Below are positions 48,772-57,385 of a stretch of DNA of 64,000 nucleotides, piece by piece. Source of the stretch: an uncultured Collinsella sp. Lineage in GTDB: Bacteria > Actinomycetota > Coriobacteriia > Coriobacteriales > Coriobacteriaceae. Where the stretch lies: positions 1-64,000 of the forward strand of contig CABVDH010000008.1 of NCBI GenBank assembly GCA_902497065.1, in the 5' to 3' direction. The notes under the pieces were generated by a model, which saw nothing but the letters and a program-made list of their open reading frames with translations, was not told the origin of the DNA and did no database searches. The translations under genes and the position numbers were made by a program. Numbering within the stretch: position 1 is the first letter of the stretch; every line of letters starts with the position of its first letter.

Positions 48772-50223
48772 GTGGCGCACGAGTTCCATTCCTTCTACTA
48801 CGACCAGATGCAGCGCGAGCCTGAGACCGAGGACTTCCGCGTGCCCGCGGGCACCGAGATGACGCCCGAGCTGCTGCAGCGGCTAATCGACGAGTTCGAG
48901 CAGTCCCACAAGCCGCGCTACGAGTACCTGGACGCGGCCTACAGGGGCCATTACGCCATCTTCGACCGCGCCTGGCGCAGGAAGCCCGACTACAAGCCCG
49001 ACAACCGCATGGCGGCTGACTTCGCCTACACCATCACGCAGACCTTCGAGGGCTACTTCATCGGCGTGCCCATGACGCTTTCCGTGCGAAACGCCGAGGG
49101 GATGCCCGATTCGCGGAAAAGCGCCGTGGAGGCGTTCATCGCCGAGTTCACGGCGAGAAACCTTCAGGAGGACGTGGACGCAGAGCTTTCGAAGATGGCC
49201 TCGAAGTTCGGCCATGCCTACGAGATGCTCTACCAAGACGAGGACGGCATGCCGCGCTCAATCGCGGTAGCGCCGCTGACCGCCTTCATGGTGTACGACG
49301 ACTCCGTGCTGAAGCGCCCGCTGTTCTTCGTGCGCTGGTTCTACGGCGACGACGGGGCCATCAAGGGCAGCTGGTCGGATGCAGCGCAGGTGGTCGATTT
49401 CGCCCGCACAAACGATGGCTTCGCCTTCGGCGAGCCTAGCGCGCATGCGTTCGGAAGCGTGCCCGCGGTCGATTTCCGCCAGAATACCGAGGGGCGCGGC
49501 CTCTACGAGGGCGTGCTGTCGCTCATCGAGCAGTACAACGCCGTGCTGTCCGAGAAGGCCAACGACGTCGAGTACTTCAGCGATTGCTACATGGTGGTCA
49601 AGGGCAAGGAGCTTGACGAGTCCGAGATAGAGAACATCCGCGAGAACAAGATCATCAACCTGTTCGGCGAATCGACCGAGGGCCTCGACGTGATGTTCCT
49701 CGTGAAGCCGAACGCCGACGGCGTGCAGGAAAACCTCATCAACCGCCTGGAAACGCTCATCTACAAGACTGCCATGGTGCCCGACATCACCGACGACAAC
49801 TTCGCCACGGCCTCCGGCATAGCGCTCAAGATGCGCATGATGCCCATGAGCAACCTGGCGCGAAACAAGGAGCTGAAGTTCAGGCGCGGCGTGCAGGAGC
49901 GCATGCGCCTTCTGGCCGCCTACCCCAACGCCGATTTCGCAGGCGACGACTGGCAGGCCGTGGAAGTGACCATGCACCGCAACATGCCCGACGACCTGCA
50001 ATCCGAGGCAAGCGTGGCCGGGCAGCTCTCTGGCATCGTGTCCGAGGAGACCCAGCTTTCCGTGCTCTCGTGCGTGAGCGACCCGAAGGCAGAGATGCAG
50101 CGCAAGCGCGACGAGCAGGAAGAGAAGGCCGACGCCATAAGCGGCGGCATGCCCACCAATAGGACGGCTCAGGCCGATGACACCGAAGAGGAAGGAACCA
50201 ACGATGAAGGTAGCGATCTATAG
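48772..50223 (+). CDS. Portal protein, SPP1 gp6-like
   Basis: 483 aa, GTG start right after terL. KPDYKPDNRMAADFAYTITQTFEGYFIGVPM is the gp6-family N-terminal signature; a long helix lies around 275-330, and the C-terminus is acidic. Forms the 12-subunit ring for packaging and tail attachment. Confidence 0.92.
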   Translation: MAHEFHSFYYDQMQREPETEDFRVPAGTEMTPELLQRLIDEFEQSHKPRYEYLDAAYRGHYAIFDRAWRRKPDYKPDNRMAADFAYTITQTFEGYFIGVPMTLSVRNAEGMPDSRKSAVEAFIAEFTARNLQEDVDAELSKMASKFGHAYEMLYQDEDGMPRSIAVAPLTAFMVYDDSVLKRPLFFVRWFYGDDGAIKGSWSDAAQVVDFARTNDGFAFGEPSAHAFGSVPAVDFRQNTEGRGLYEGVLSLIEQYNAVLSEKANDVEYFSDCYMVVKGKELDESEIENIRENKIINLFGESTEGLDVMFLVKPNADGVQENLINRLETLIYKTAMVPDITDDNFATASGIALKMRMMPMSNLARNKELKFRRGVQERMRLLAAYPNADFAGDDWQAVEVTMHRNMPDDLQSEASVAGQLSGIVSEETQLSVLSCVSDPKAEMQRKRDEQEEKADAISGGMPTNRTAQADDTEEEGTNDEGSDL

Positions 50224-50653
50224 CCGAGGCAAGCGCCTTGCCATCCGCGAGCAGCCGAGCGCAGAGGCGCCAATTATCGGAACGATGGGCAGCGGTTGCG
50301 CCGCGCACGTCGAGGATGCCGCACCCGGATGGCTTGAGCTGACCATGGGCGGCTACATCCGCGAAGACCTCGTGACGGTCGGCTCCCTGGTGGATACGAC
50401 AACGTACGCAATCAAGGAGCAGCCGAGCTGTGCGCCGCAGCCCGAGGCGGAACAGCAGCAGGAAGCGCCTGCGCAAGAGGCCGAACCCAAGCCTGCCGAA
50501 GAGCAGCCCGAGGCTGACGACAACGCCGGCCTGATGGCCATGAAGATCAACGAGCTGCGCGAGCTTGCCAAGGGAAGCGGCGTGGCCCTTCCGAAGAACG
50601 CCACCAAGGCGCAGATCATCGAGCTTCTTATGAGCAGCGATGAGCAAGCCTAG
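50204..50653 (+). CDS. SH3-like and SAP/HeH-domain head-module protein
   Basis: 149 aa from ATG 50204 (GAAGGA). N-terminal bacterial SH3-like domain (IREQPSAEAPIIGTMGSG; GGYIREDLV), a Gln/Glu/Pro-rich linker, and a C-terminal HeH/SAP-like helix pair (MKINELRELAKGSGVALPKNATKAQIIELL), often DNA-binding. It overlaps the portal end by 20 bases. Confidence 0.65.
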   Translation: MKVAIYSRGKRLAIREQPSAEAPIIGTMGSGCAAHVEDAAPGWLELTMGGYIREDLVTVGSLVDTTTYAIKEQPSCAPQPEAEQQQEAPAQEAEPKPAEEQPEADDNAGLMAMKINELRELAKGSGVALPKNATKAQIIELLMSSDEQA

Positions 50654-52166
50654 CGACGAGTACTGGCGCGAGCGCCGAGACGAGTTCCTTGCGCAGCTTG
50701 AGAAGGACGAGGCCGCCTTGCGCAAGCGTCTTGAGAAGGTGTACGCCAGCGAGGCGGCAAAGCTCGACCGCGTCATAGCCGCCTACTACGCCCAGTACGG
50801 CGAGGACAAGGTGATCGAGTACCGCCGCCTGCTGCAATCCATCAGCGCGGAAGACCGAACCCTGCTCATGGAGCGCATGGACGACTTTGCCAAGAAGTAC
50901 CCGCAGTACGCCGACCTCATGCCCGTCCGCGAGTCCATCTACCGGCTGAACGAGCTTGAGGCCATCCAGCTTCAGATACGCATCCAGCAGTACGAGATAG
51001 GGGCCATCGAGCAGGCAGAGCTTCAGCGCCACTTCTCCGAGCAGGCGCGCCGCGCGGCCAACATGGCCGCCGAGGAGCTGGGCTTCGGCAAGGACTTCTA
51101 CCGCTACGACTCCGAGGTGGTCAAGGCCACCGTGGGGGCAGCATGGGCCGCCGGCGAAGACTTCTCGGCGCGCATCTGGGCAAACCGCGAGAAGCTGGCG
51201 AGCTATCTCAACGACGACTTCTCGAAGCTCATAGCGCGCGGCGTCTCCTATGACGAGATCTCGCGCGAGCTTCGGGCGAGGCTGAACCACAGCGGCACCC
51301 GAACGGCCATGCGCCTCGTGTACACCGAGGGCACGTACCTCTTCAACGAGGCGCAGGCCCGCGTTCACGAGTCCGAGTTCGAAAGCTACGCCATAAGCTG
51401 CATACACGACGGCAAGGCCTGCGAGGTGTGCCGCGAGCTTGAGGCCTACCAGAAGCAGCACCCCGCCAAGTTGTCCGAGCGCATGCCAGGCACGAACTTC
51501 CCGCCCATGCACCCGTGGTGCCGCTGCTCATACACCCTTGAGGTGGCCAATTGGGATAAGTGGATAGACGAGTATGTGCAGAAGCGCGGAGGCGATTCGG
51601 GCACCCAAGCCACGCGCTTGCGCTCCGACGCCATGGTGCGAGAGCCTGGAACCACATCGTTCCTGCAATCGCTTCAACGCGTAGGCTCGACGCTCGCGGG
51701 GCTTGATTTCAGGCTCAAGGGCCAGCAGTCGCTCGCGCGCAAGATTCGCACCGACTCGCACGACAAGACCATGAGCGAGCAGGAAGCGGCCGACTCCATC
51801 CACGACGTGCTGCGGTACACCTACCAGCTTCAAACGGCCAGCTTCGCCGACGAGTTCGCCCGCATCCGCGCCGAGCTTGAGAAGGCTGGCTATACTCTGG
51901 TCAAGGTCAAGAACACGCTGCAGAGCACGGGCGTGACCTATCGTGGCGTCAACTGCCAGTTCGAGACGCCCGACGGCTTCAAGTTCGAGCTTCAGTTCCA
52001 TACGCCCGAGTCGCTTGCCCTGAAGGAGAACGAACTTCACAAGCTCTACGAGGAGCAGCGGCTTCCCGAGACCGACCCGAAACGGCGCGCCGAGCTTGTG
52101 CGCCGCATGATAGAGCTGTCCGACGGGCTTTCAACCCCGCCCAACATCGAGGAGGTGCGCAAATGA
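50640..52166 (+). CDS. MuF-type head protein with RelA/SpoT-like C-terminal domain (candidate toxin)
   Basis: 508 aa. Residues 1-145 are helical. The SPP1 gp7/MuF domain spans about 150-305 (TRTAMRLVYTEGTYLFNEAQ; CEVCRELE; MHPWCRCSY). After a linker, residues about 350-475 show RelA/SpoT synthetase-like motifs in order: FRLKGQQSLARK (357-368, cf. GRxKxxxSxxxK), DVLRYT (389-394), YRGVN (434-438) and FELQFHT (449-455, cf. ExQIRT). MuF proteins with C-terminal toxin domains are a known polymorphic toxin class in temperate phages. The end overlaps the small gene 52163 (ATGA). Domain identity rests on motif matching only. Confidence 0.85.
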   Translation: MSKPSDEYWRERRDEFLAQLEKDEAALRKRLEKVYASEAAKLDRVIAAYYAQYGEDKVIEYRRLLQSISAEDRTLLMERMDDFAKKYPQYADLMPVRESIYRLNELEAIQLQIRIQQYEIGAIEQAELQRHFSEQARRAANMAAEELGFGKDFYRYDSEVVKATVGAAWAAGEDFSARIWANREKLASYLNDDFSKLIARGVSYDEISRELRARLNHSGTRTAMRLVYTEGTYLFNEAQARVHESEFESYAISCIHDGKACEVCRELEAYQKQHPAKLSERMPGTNFPPMHPWCRCSYTLEVANWDKWIDEYVQKRGGDSGTQATRLRSDAMVREPGTTSFLQSLQRVGSTLAGLDFRLKGQQSLARKIRTDSHDKTMSEQEAADSIHDVLRYTYQLQTASFADEFARIRAELEKAGYTLVKVKNTLQSTGVTYRGVNCQFETPDGFKFELQFHTPESLALKENELHKLYEEQRLPETDPKRRAELVRRMIELSDGLSTPPNIEEVRK

Positions 52167-52372
52167 TTTACTACACCGACGATTCCGTGAAGCGCGTGTC
52201 TCGCATCGACCTTGAGGCAGGAACCGCAGAGACCTACAACTTCACGCTCGGGAGATGGCGCGACGACAACGACCTGTGGGCCGTGCTGGTAGGCGAGCTT
52301 TGGCTTGACGAGATAAGCCAAGAGCAGGCCGAGGCTATCATCCGCAAGCGCAACAAGGAACTCCACCGCTAA
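52163..52372 (+). CDS. Small acidic protein, candidate immunity to the MuF toxin
   Basis: 69 aa, ATG overlapping the stop of the MuF gene. Beta-rich N-terminus (MIYYTDDSVKRVSRIDLEAGTAETYNF) and a C-terminal helix (SQEQAEAIIRKRNKE); net acidic. No family recognised. Immediate overlap with a toxin-bearing gene and the following terminator (52407-52434) fit an immunity protein. The function is inferred. Confidence 0.6.
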   Translation: MIYYTDDSVKRVSRIDLEAGTAETYNFTLGRWRDDNDLWAVLVGELWLDEISQEQAEAIIRKRNKELHR

Positions 52373-52406
52373 AACCGAACACCCTTCTCACCTCCACGGT
52401 AGAACG

Positions 52407-52434
52407 AAGCCCCCGACATGGGGGCTTTTCTTTT
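52407..52434 (+). terminator. Terminator after MuF/immunity genes
   Basis: AAGCCCCC-GACAT-GGGGGCTT then TTCTTTT. A terminator inside the late operon implies antitermination or a new promoter before the scaffold gene. Confidence 0.85.
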
Positions 52435-52450
52435 GCCGATTGGAGGAGAC

Positions 52451-52714
52451 GTGATCAGGGCCGAGTACATCACACGCCGGGGCTGCCCCGCGTGCGAAGC
52501 CTACAGGAAGGCGGTCATAGAGCCGCTTGCAGCCGAATACCCAGACCAGGTGCGCGAGCACTGGGCATGGGACGGCCTCATGGAGCGGCTGAACAACTCC
52601 GAGCGCATAACGCGCATCCCCATGGTGGTGATAACCGACGAAGGCGTGGAGGTCATGCGCCTTGCCGATCTGCCGACGCTAGAACGCCTTGAAGACATCC
52701 TAGACCCCTCGTAG
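52451..52714 (+). CDS. Thioredoxin/glutaredoxin-like protein
   Basis: 87 aa from a GTG with GGAGGAG nine bases upstream. N-terminal redox motif CPAC in ITRRGCPACEAY. Then a strand-helix pattern and cis-Pro-like RIPMVVITDEGVEV, the thioredoxin fold. It may act as a small disulfide reductase. An unexpected gene between two head genes. Confidence 0.65.
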   Translation: MIRAEYITRRGCPACEAYRKAVIEPLAAEYPDQVREHWAWDGLMERLNNSERITRIPMVVITDEGVEVMRLADLPTLERLEDILDPS

Positions 52715-52873
52715 CGGGCGAATCTCACGCACGCGGGACACTGGCTTGGTCAAAGACCGACCGAGCGTTGAAGTCGTTAAAAGCCACGGCATCGGGCAGG
52801 CGTGGAACCCGCTAAAAGCTACGGCGAAACGTGCAGGCATGAGCCACGAGAAACCTTATGGAGGGTGCGAAAC

Positions 52874-53560
52874 ATGGCGAAAGACGGAAACCGACAGAAG
52901 TTCGCTGGCGTAGCGGGCGGAAACCTCACGCCGCCGCAGGGCGGAAGTGCCGACCCCGCAAGCGATGGTACAGAAGGCAATGAGGGCACCGACCCAGACC
53001 CCGAGCCTAGCGGCAACGAGGGCAACGGCACCGACCCCAAGCCCTCGGGCAAGACGTACACCGACGACGAGGTGAACACCATCGTGCAGCAGAAGCTCGC
53101 GCGCGAGGGCAAGAAGCTCGAAAAGCGCATCCGCGAGGAGCTTGCGCAGCAGGCCGACGACAAGCGCTCCGAGGCCGAGAAGCTGGCGGGCATGAACGAC
53201 CTGCAGCGCGCGCAGTACGAGCTGAAGAAGGCCCAGGGCGAGAAGGCCGAGCTTGAGCGTCGCATCAACCTCTCCGAGCAGATGGGCGTCGCGCGCTCCG
53301 AGCTGAAGGCCGCAGGCATCGACCTCGGCGACGAGCTGCTGTCCATGTTCGTTACGGAGAAGGCCGACGACACCAACGCCGCCATCTCCAAGATCAAGGA
53401 GCTGTTCCCCAAGGCGGTAAACGCCGCCGTGCAGGAGGCGCTGAAGCGCCAGCCCCCGAAGGACGGCGCGGGCGCCAAGCCCAGCCAGTCCTTCGCATCG
53501 AAGTTCGCATCCGATTACAGCAACCGAATGAACGGAGGAAAGAAAGATGGCGCTCAATAA
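52874..53560 (+). CDS. Scaffold protein (DUF4355-like)
   Basis: 228 aa from ATG 52874 (GGAGGG). Low-complexity acidic N-terminus, then a long coiled coil (EKRIREELAQQADDKRSEAEKLAGMNDLQRAQYELKKAQGEKAELERRI), and a C-terminal part ending in FASDYSNRMNGGKK. Guides capsid assembly and is lost or cleaved later. Confidence 0.85.
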   Translation: MAKDGNRQKFAGVAGGNLTPPQGGSADPASDGTEGNEGTDPDPEPSGNEGNGTDPKPSGKTYTDDEVNTIVQQKLAREGKKLEKRIREELAQQADDKRSEAEKLAGMNDLQRAQYELKKAQGEKAELERRINLSEQMGVARSELKAAGIDLGDELLSMFVTEKADDTNAAISKIKELFPKAVNAAVQEALKRQPPKDGAGAKPSQSFASKFASDYSNRMNGGKKDGAQ

Positions 53561-53861
53561 GGCGTTCACCTACGGCGAGTCCCAAAGCATCCTCGATTCC
53601 GAGGTGGGCATCGTCGCGAAGACCCGCACCGCCACGCAGGCCATGGCCAAGGAGGTCGATGGCCGCAAGCTCATCAAGGCGGGCGCACTCTTCACGGGCA
53701 CGTCCGAGTTCGGCGTGTTCCTTGAGGACTACGACATGACCGACACCGACAAGTGCCCGGCTGCGGTCATCTTCCAGGGCCGACTCAAGGCCGACAAGGT
53801 ATCCACCGAGGCCAAGGCGAAGAAGGCAGACCTCGCCGCCGCAGGCCTCTACCTGGTTTAA
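53547..53861 (+). CDS. Head decoration-like protein
   Basis: 104 aa, overlapping the scaffold end by 14 bases. KAGALFTGTSEFGVFLEDYDMTD and PAAVIFQGRLKAD are as in small proteins encoded between scaffold and capsid that decorate or stabilise the head. Confidence 0.65.
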   Translation: MALNKAFTYGESQSILDSEVGIVAKTRTATQAMAKEVDGRKLIKAGALFTGTSEFGVFLEDYDMTDTDKCPAAVIFQGRLKADKVSTEAKAKKADLAAAGLYLV

Positions 53862-53879
53862 CGAAAGGAGCAGCGCAAC

Positions 53880-54959
53880 ATGCGTCTCATCTCTGAACTC
53901 ATCACCGAGCGCGACATGCTCGACTTCTCGCAGGGCTTCAACGTCCAACGCAGCTACACAGGCTCCCGCCTGTTCCCCGACCGCAAGACGCAGTACATCG
54001 AGGCCGAGTACACGCGCCTGGCCGAGAACGGCAACCTGCCCACCGTTGCCATGATCCACGGCTTCGACACCGAGGCACACATCGGTTCCCGCGTGCCGTT
54101 CGAGCGCGTCACCACCGAGTCCCTGCTCATCAAGGAGAAGATCAATCTCTCCGAGCGCCTGCGCCGCATCACGCGCGGCCTCGACATGCAGATGGACTCC
54201 GTGCGCCGCTACGTCTTCGACGACGTGGCCCGCACCGCAGAGTCCGTCGTCACGCGCGCCGAGAAGGCCAAGATCGAGGCTCTGACCACGGGCAAGATGG
54301 TCATCGCCGAGAACAACGTCTCCATGGAAATCGACTTCGGCGTGCCCGAGGACCAGAAGGTCACCGCCAAGTGGGCCGTGGCCGACGCCGACATCCTGGG
54401 CGACATCGACAATTGGGTGACCATCGCGCAGGGCAAGGGCCAGACCCCGACCGTGGCCGTCACCTCCAAGAAGGTGTTCTCCCTCATCCAGCGCAACGCC
54501 GCCGTGCAGAAGGCCATCTTCGGCGTCAACGGCGCGGGCATCCTGCCCAGCCTGGCGCAGGTGAACAACCTGCTCGCGCAGCAGTTCAACGGCCTCACGC
54601 TGACCGTTGACGAGGAGCGCTACGGCATCATCGGGGCCGAGGGCGGCAGCGTGTCCCAGGGCCGCTTCTTCCCCGAGGACAAGTTCGTCATGTGCTCCGT
54701 GGGCTACGACGGCTCCGTGGGCACGGGCCTTTGGGGCGTCACCCCCGAGGAGCTTGAGCAGGGCGGCGCTTTCGACGAGAAGCGCCAGATGCAGTTCGTC
54801 ACCTGCACCCGCTGGGACACCCCCGACCCCGTGGCCACGTGGACGAAGGCCTCCGGCGTGTTCATCCCCGTGCTGCCCAATGTCTACGGCCACATCATCG
54901 CGACCATCGACACGACATCCACGCAGGCCCTTGAGGCCTCCGACCACGTGGAGGGCTAG
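53880..54959 (+). CDS. Major capsid protein, E family
   Basis: 359 aa with AAAGGAG. Family signatures: GSRLFPDRKTQYIEAEYTRL, then LTVDEERYGIIGAEGG and PEDKFVMCSVG. HK97-fold capsid subunit. Follows scaffold and decoration genes as expected. Confidence 0.92.
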   Translation: MRLISELITERDMLDFSQGFNVQRSYTGSRLFPDRKTQYIEAEYTRLAENGNLPTVAMIHGFDTEAHIGSRVPFERVTTESLLIKEKINLSERLRRITRGLDMQMDSVRRYVFDDVARTAESVVTRAEKAKIEALTTGKMVIAENNVSMEIDFGVPEDQKVTAKWAVADADILGDIDNWVTIAQGKGQTPTVAVTSKKVFSLIQRNAAVQKAIFGVNGAGILPSLAQVNNLLAQQFNGLTLTVDEERYGIIGAEGGSVSQGRFFPEDKFVMCSVGYDGSVGTGLWGVTPEELEQGGAFDEKRQMQFVTCTRWDTPDPVATWTKASGVFIPVLPNVYGHIIATIDTTSTQALEASDHVEG

Positions 54960-54962
54960 CCC

Positions 54963-55307
54963 ATGGCCGCGCTCGTAGACCGCGTTAAGGCGCGATACCT
55001 CCCAGACGAGGCCATGCCCGACGACCCTGCCATCGAGGAGATGATCCAGACGGTCACCGACCGCTTGCTCATCCGCCTCAAGGTCGAGCGGCTTCCGCGC
55101 CTGGCCGAGTCAATCGCCGTCGATGCGGCGGTGAAGGCCCTGCGCCTGCGCGGCTACGAGGGCAGCACCTCAGAGTCGGCGTCCGACGGCGGCAGCATGT
55201 CGAACTCGTTCATCGACGACGTGCTGTCCGCCTATTCGAGCGACATCGAGGCCCTGCGCGACGCGTGCCGCCCCAAGGGCATCAAGTTCATGGGAGCGCG
55301 CCGGTGA
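54963..55307 (+). CDS. Head-tail connector protein
   Basis: 114 aa. MAALVDRVKARY...DPAIEEMIQTVTDRLLIRL is typical of gp6/gp15-type connectors that join the portal to the tail. Three bases after the capsid gene; overlaps the next gene. Confidence 0.8.
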   Translation: MAALVDRVKARYLPDEAMPDDPAIEEMIQTVTDRLLIRLKVERLPRLAESIAVDAAVKALRLRGYEGSTSESASDGGSMSNSFIDDVLSAYSSDIEALRDACRPKGIKFMGARR

Positions 55308-55618
55308 AGTGGTACAGGGCCAGGGCGTTCAGGCGCGAGCAGACGGGCACCGACGAGCTGCACAACCCCGTCTGCTCGACCGTCGAGGCGTTCGACTTCT
55401 TCGTGCGCTTCGGCCCGAGCCACAAGGCTCGCAGCGCCGAGACGGGAAACGCCTTCGACAGCGTTTCCCGCGCCCTGCTCACCAAGCGCCCGGCAAGCGA
55501 CTTTGCCGGCATCTGCGGCGTCGAGGTCAAAGGGGCTTCCTACGAGGTCGAGAACGTCATGGCCGACGGCGACGCAACCGTCGTGAGCGTCAAGAGGTGC
55601 AAGCCATGGGCCTCGTGA
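55304..55618 (+). CDS. Head closure/adaptor protein
   Basis: 104 aa from a GTG at 55304 (GTGA overlap). Beta-rich, positioned between connector and gp10-like genes, where head-closure proteins lie. Sequence match is weak; assignment is mainly by position. Confidence 0.6.
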   Translation: MKWYRARAFRREQTGTDELHNPVCSTVEAFDFFVRFGPSHKARSAETGNAFDSVSRALLTKRPASDFAGICGVEVKGASYEVENVMADGDATVVSVKRCKPWAS

Positions 55619-55971
55619 TACGCGACGTGAACGGTCTTGCCGGAAAGCTCAACCGCCTTTCGCACGTAAGGTTCGAGGCCGTGATCATGAAGAACATGGC
55701 CCAAATCTACAACCGTGGCAAAGCGGACGGCGGAACGCCCGTATCTACCGAGAAGACCAGGCCTGGTGGGCCACACGGCGAGCTGCGCATGTCGTTGGGG
55801 CAGTCCGGCGACACCGTCGGATACACGAAGGACTACGCGCCTCACGTCGAGTACGGCCACCGCACGGTGAACGGCGGATACGTGGAGGGGCAGCGATTCC
55901 TGCAACGCAACGTCAAGGCGCAAGAGCCGATATTCAGACAAGACCTAATCGACCAGCTACGGAAGCTCTAG
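55606..55971 (+). CDS. HK97 gp10-like tail completion protein
   Basis: 121 aa, overlapping by 13 bases. KDYAPHVEYGHRTVNGGYVEGQRFLQ is the gp10-family signature (YAxxVExGT...PFLxPA). Joins tail to head. Confidence 0.85.
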   Translation: MGLVIRDVNGLAGKLNRLSHVRFEAVIMKNMAQIYNRGKADGGTPVSTEKTRPGGPHGELRMSLGQSGDTVGYTKDYAPHVEYGHRTVNGGYVEGQRFLQRNVKAQEPIFRQDLIDQLRKL

Positions 55972-55981
55972 GGAGGGCGCG

Positions 55982-56395
55982 ATGATCCAACGATTAAGCC
56001 TCGCGGTGTTCCTCGGTTGCCTCATAGAGGCCATCGAGGCGGGTACCGGCACCAGCTGCTACGACAGCCCAGAGAATCGTGATTCGCCGCTTTACAGCGT
56101 CGAGCTGCAATCGACGCAGCCTGAGAACACCAAAACCATGTACATCGACGCCATCACCGTTTGGGTGCACTGCATCAGCGAGCCAGTGCGCCCATACAGC
56201 AACGCCAAGGTGCTCGGCATGGTGCAGCGGCTCGAACAGGCGCTTGCTGACGGCTTCGAGCTTCCAGCGCCGTTCAGCCTCTACCGCACGACCTGCAACG
56301 GCGTGCAGACCGTAAAGAAAGACGAGACCGACGAGGGCCACGCCATCGCGGAGTTCACGTTCCGCGTCTGCTACGGCCTCCGCGTCAAGAACTAG
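55982..56395 (+). CDS. Tail terminator/completion protein (DUF5072-like)
   Basis: 137 aa. N-terminal helix, strands with MYIDAITVWVHCISEP and C-terminal ETDEGHAIAEFTFRVCYGL. Fits the tail-completion slot before the tube protein. Confidence 0.7.
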   Translation: MIQRLSLAVFLGCLIEAIEAGTGTSCYDSPENRDSPLYSVELQSTQPENTKTMYIDAITVWVHCISEPVRPYSNAKVLGMVQRLEQALADGFELPAPFSLYRTTCNGVQTVKKDETDEGHAIAEFTFRVCYGLRVKN

Positions 56396-56407
56396 AAAGG
56401 AACCGAG

Positions 56408-56950
56408 ATGTCTACTGCTCAGCAGGACACCAACCTCATCGGCTGCGACTTCGACGCAGCAACCGCCAAGGCTCTCAGCGGCAACGACATCGTTGCCCTC
56501 GTTACCGACAAGACCGGCACCGATCTGCTCGCCGTGAGCGGCCAGCAGGGACTCAAATTCAACATGAGCCAGGACAACACGGAGGCCGCGACCAAGGACG
56601 ACGCCATCGGCGGCTGGACGCTCAAGTTCGCCAGCTCCAAGAGCTGGGACGCATCCATCGACGGCCTGTACTCGCCCGACGACTCCGCCACGAAGACCGT
56701 CGCCAAGGCGCTTGCCGAGGGCGAGTACCTGTGCCTGAAGGTCTGCAAGCGCATCCGCACGAGCGCGAACACCAAGTACGTTCCGCTGCGCATGGGCCTC
56801 GCGCTCGTATCCTCCGACAGCTTCGAGGCGCCGAACGACGACAACGCCACCTACTCCATGGAGTTCCAGGGCACGGGCAAGCCGTGGCTCTACGAGACCG
56901 CATCCGAGGAGCAGATCACCGCAGCCACCATCACCGTTTCCAACAGCTAA
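56408..56950 (+). CDS. Major tail protein, TP901-1 family
   Basis: 180 aa with AAAGGAA. LLAVSGQQGLKFNMSQDNTEAATKD and SSKSWDASIDGLYSPDD are the family's tube-domain features. Forms the tail tube; supports a siphovirus. Confidence 0.92.
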   Translation: MSTAQQDTNLIGCDFDAATAKALSGNDIVALVTDKTGTDLLAVSGQQGLKFNMSQDNTEAATKDDAIGGWTLKFASSKSWDASIDGLYSPDDSATKTVAKALAEGEYLCLKVCKRIRTSANTKYVPLRMGLALVSSDSFEAPNDDNATYSMEFQGTGKPWLYETASEEQITAATITVSNS

Positions 56951-56962
56951 GGAGCCTGACCA

Positions 56963-57385
56963 ATGGCAGAAGACACCGAACTCGACGCATTCCTTGAGGA
57001 TTCCGCCGCAGACGCCACGGAAGCCGAAGACATCGTGAACGAGCTTGAGCAAGACCCCGAGAGCATGGAGCCGCAGACTTTCACCGTGCGCGGCCACGTC
57101 TGCGAGATCCGATTCTCGCGTAAGCGCATCGACCTCTACGAGGAGCGCCACACGCCGATCATCGCCTCGTTCTACAAGAACGACGGCATGTTCACCTTCA
57201 AGGAGCTTGCGGCCATCGCGGGCTACGGCCTGAAGGTACAGGACGGCGGCTACTTCCTGCCGCAGAAGGCCGAGGAAATCGTGAACAAGCTCATCGACAC
57301 GAACGGCTACCCCGTCGTGTTCCAGGCCGTGATGATGGCGCTTCAGCGCGACTGCGCTTTTTTATTCAAGGGCGCAGGGAACTAG
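56963..57385 (+). CDS. Tail assembly chaperone (G-like)
   Basis: 140 aa in the zero frame. Acidic N-terminus; FTVRGHVCEIRFSRKRIDLYEERH and YFLPQKAEEIVNKLID are chaperone-like. The slippery heptamer TTTTTTA at 57358-57364 lies eight codons before its stop, so a share of ribosomes makes the longer fusion. Confidence 0.85.
   Translation: MAEDTELDAFLEDSAADATEAEDIVNELEQDPESMEPQTFTVRGHVCEIRFSRKRIDLYEERHTPIIASFYKNDGMFTFKELAAIAGYGLKVQDGGYFLPQKAEEIVNKLIDTNGYPVVFQAVMMALQRDCAFLFKGAGN
57358..57364 (+). promoter_or_regulatory. Programmed -1 frameshift site
   Basis: T-TTT-TTA in phase with the zero frame (GCT TTT TTA), a canonical X-XXY-YYZ heptamer. Slipping back by one enters an open frame that runs to 57786. 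Same position and logic as lambda G/GT. Confidence 0.9.
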
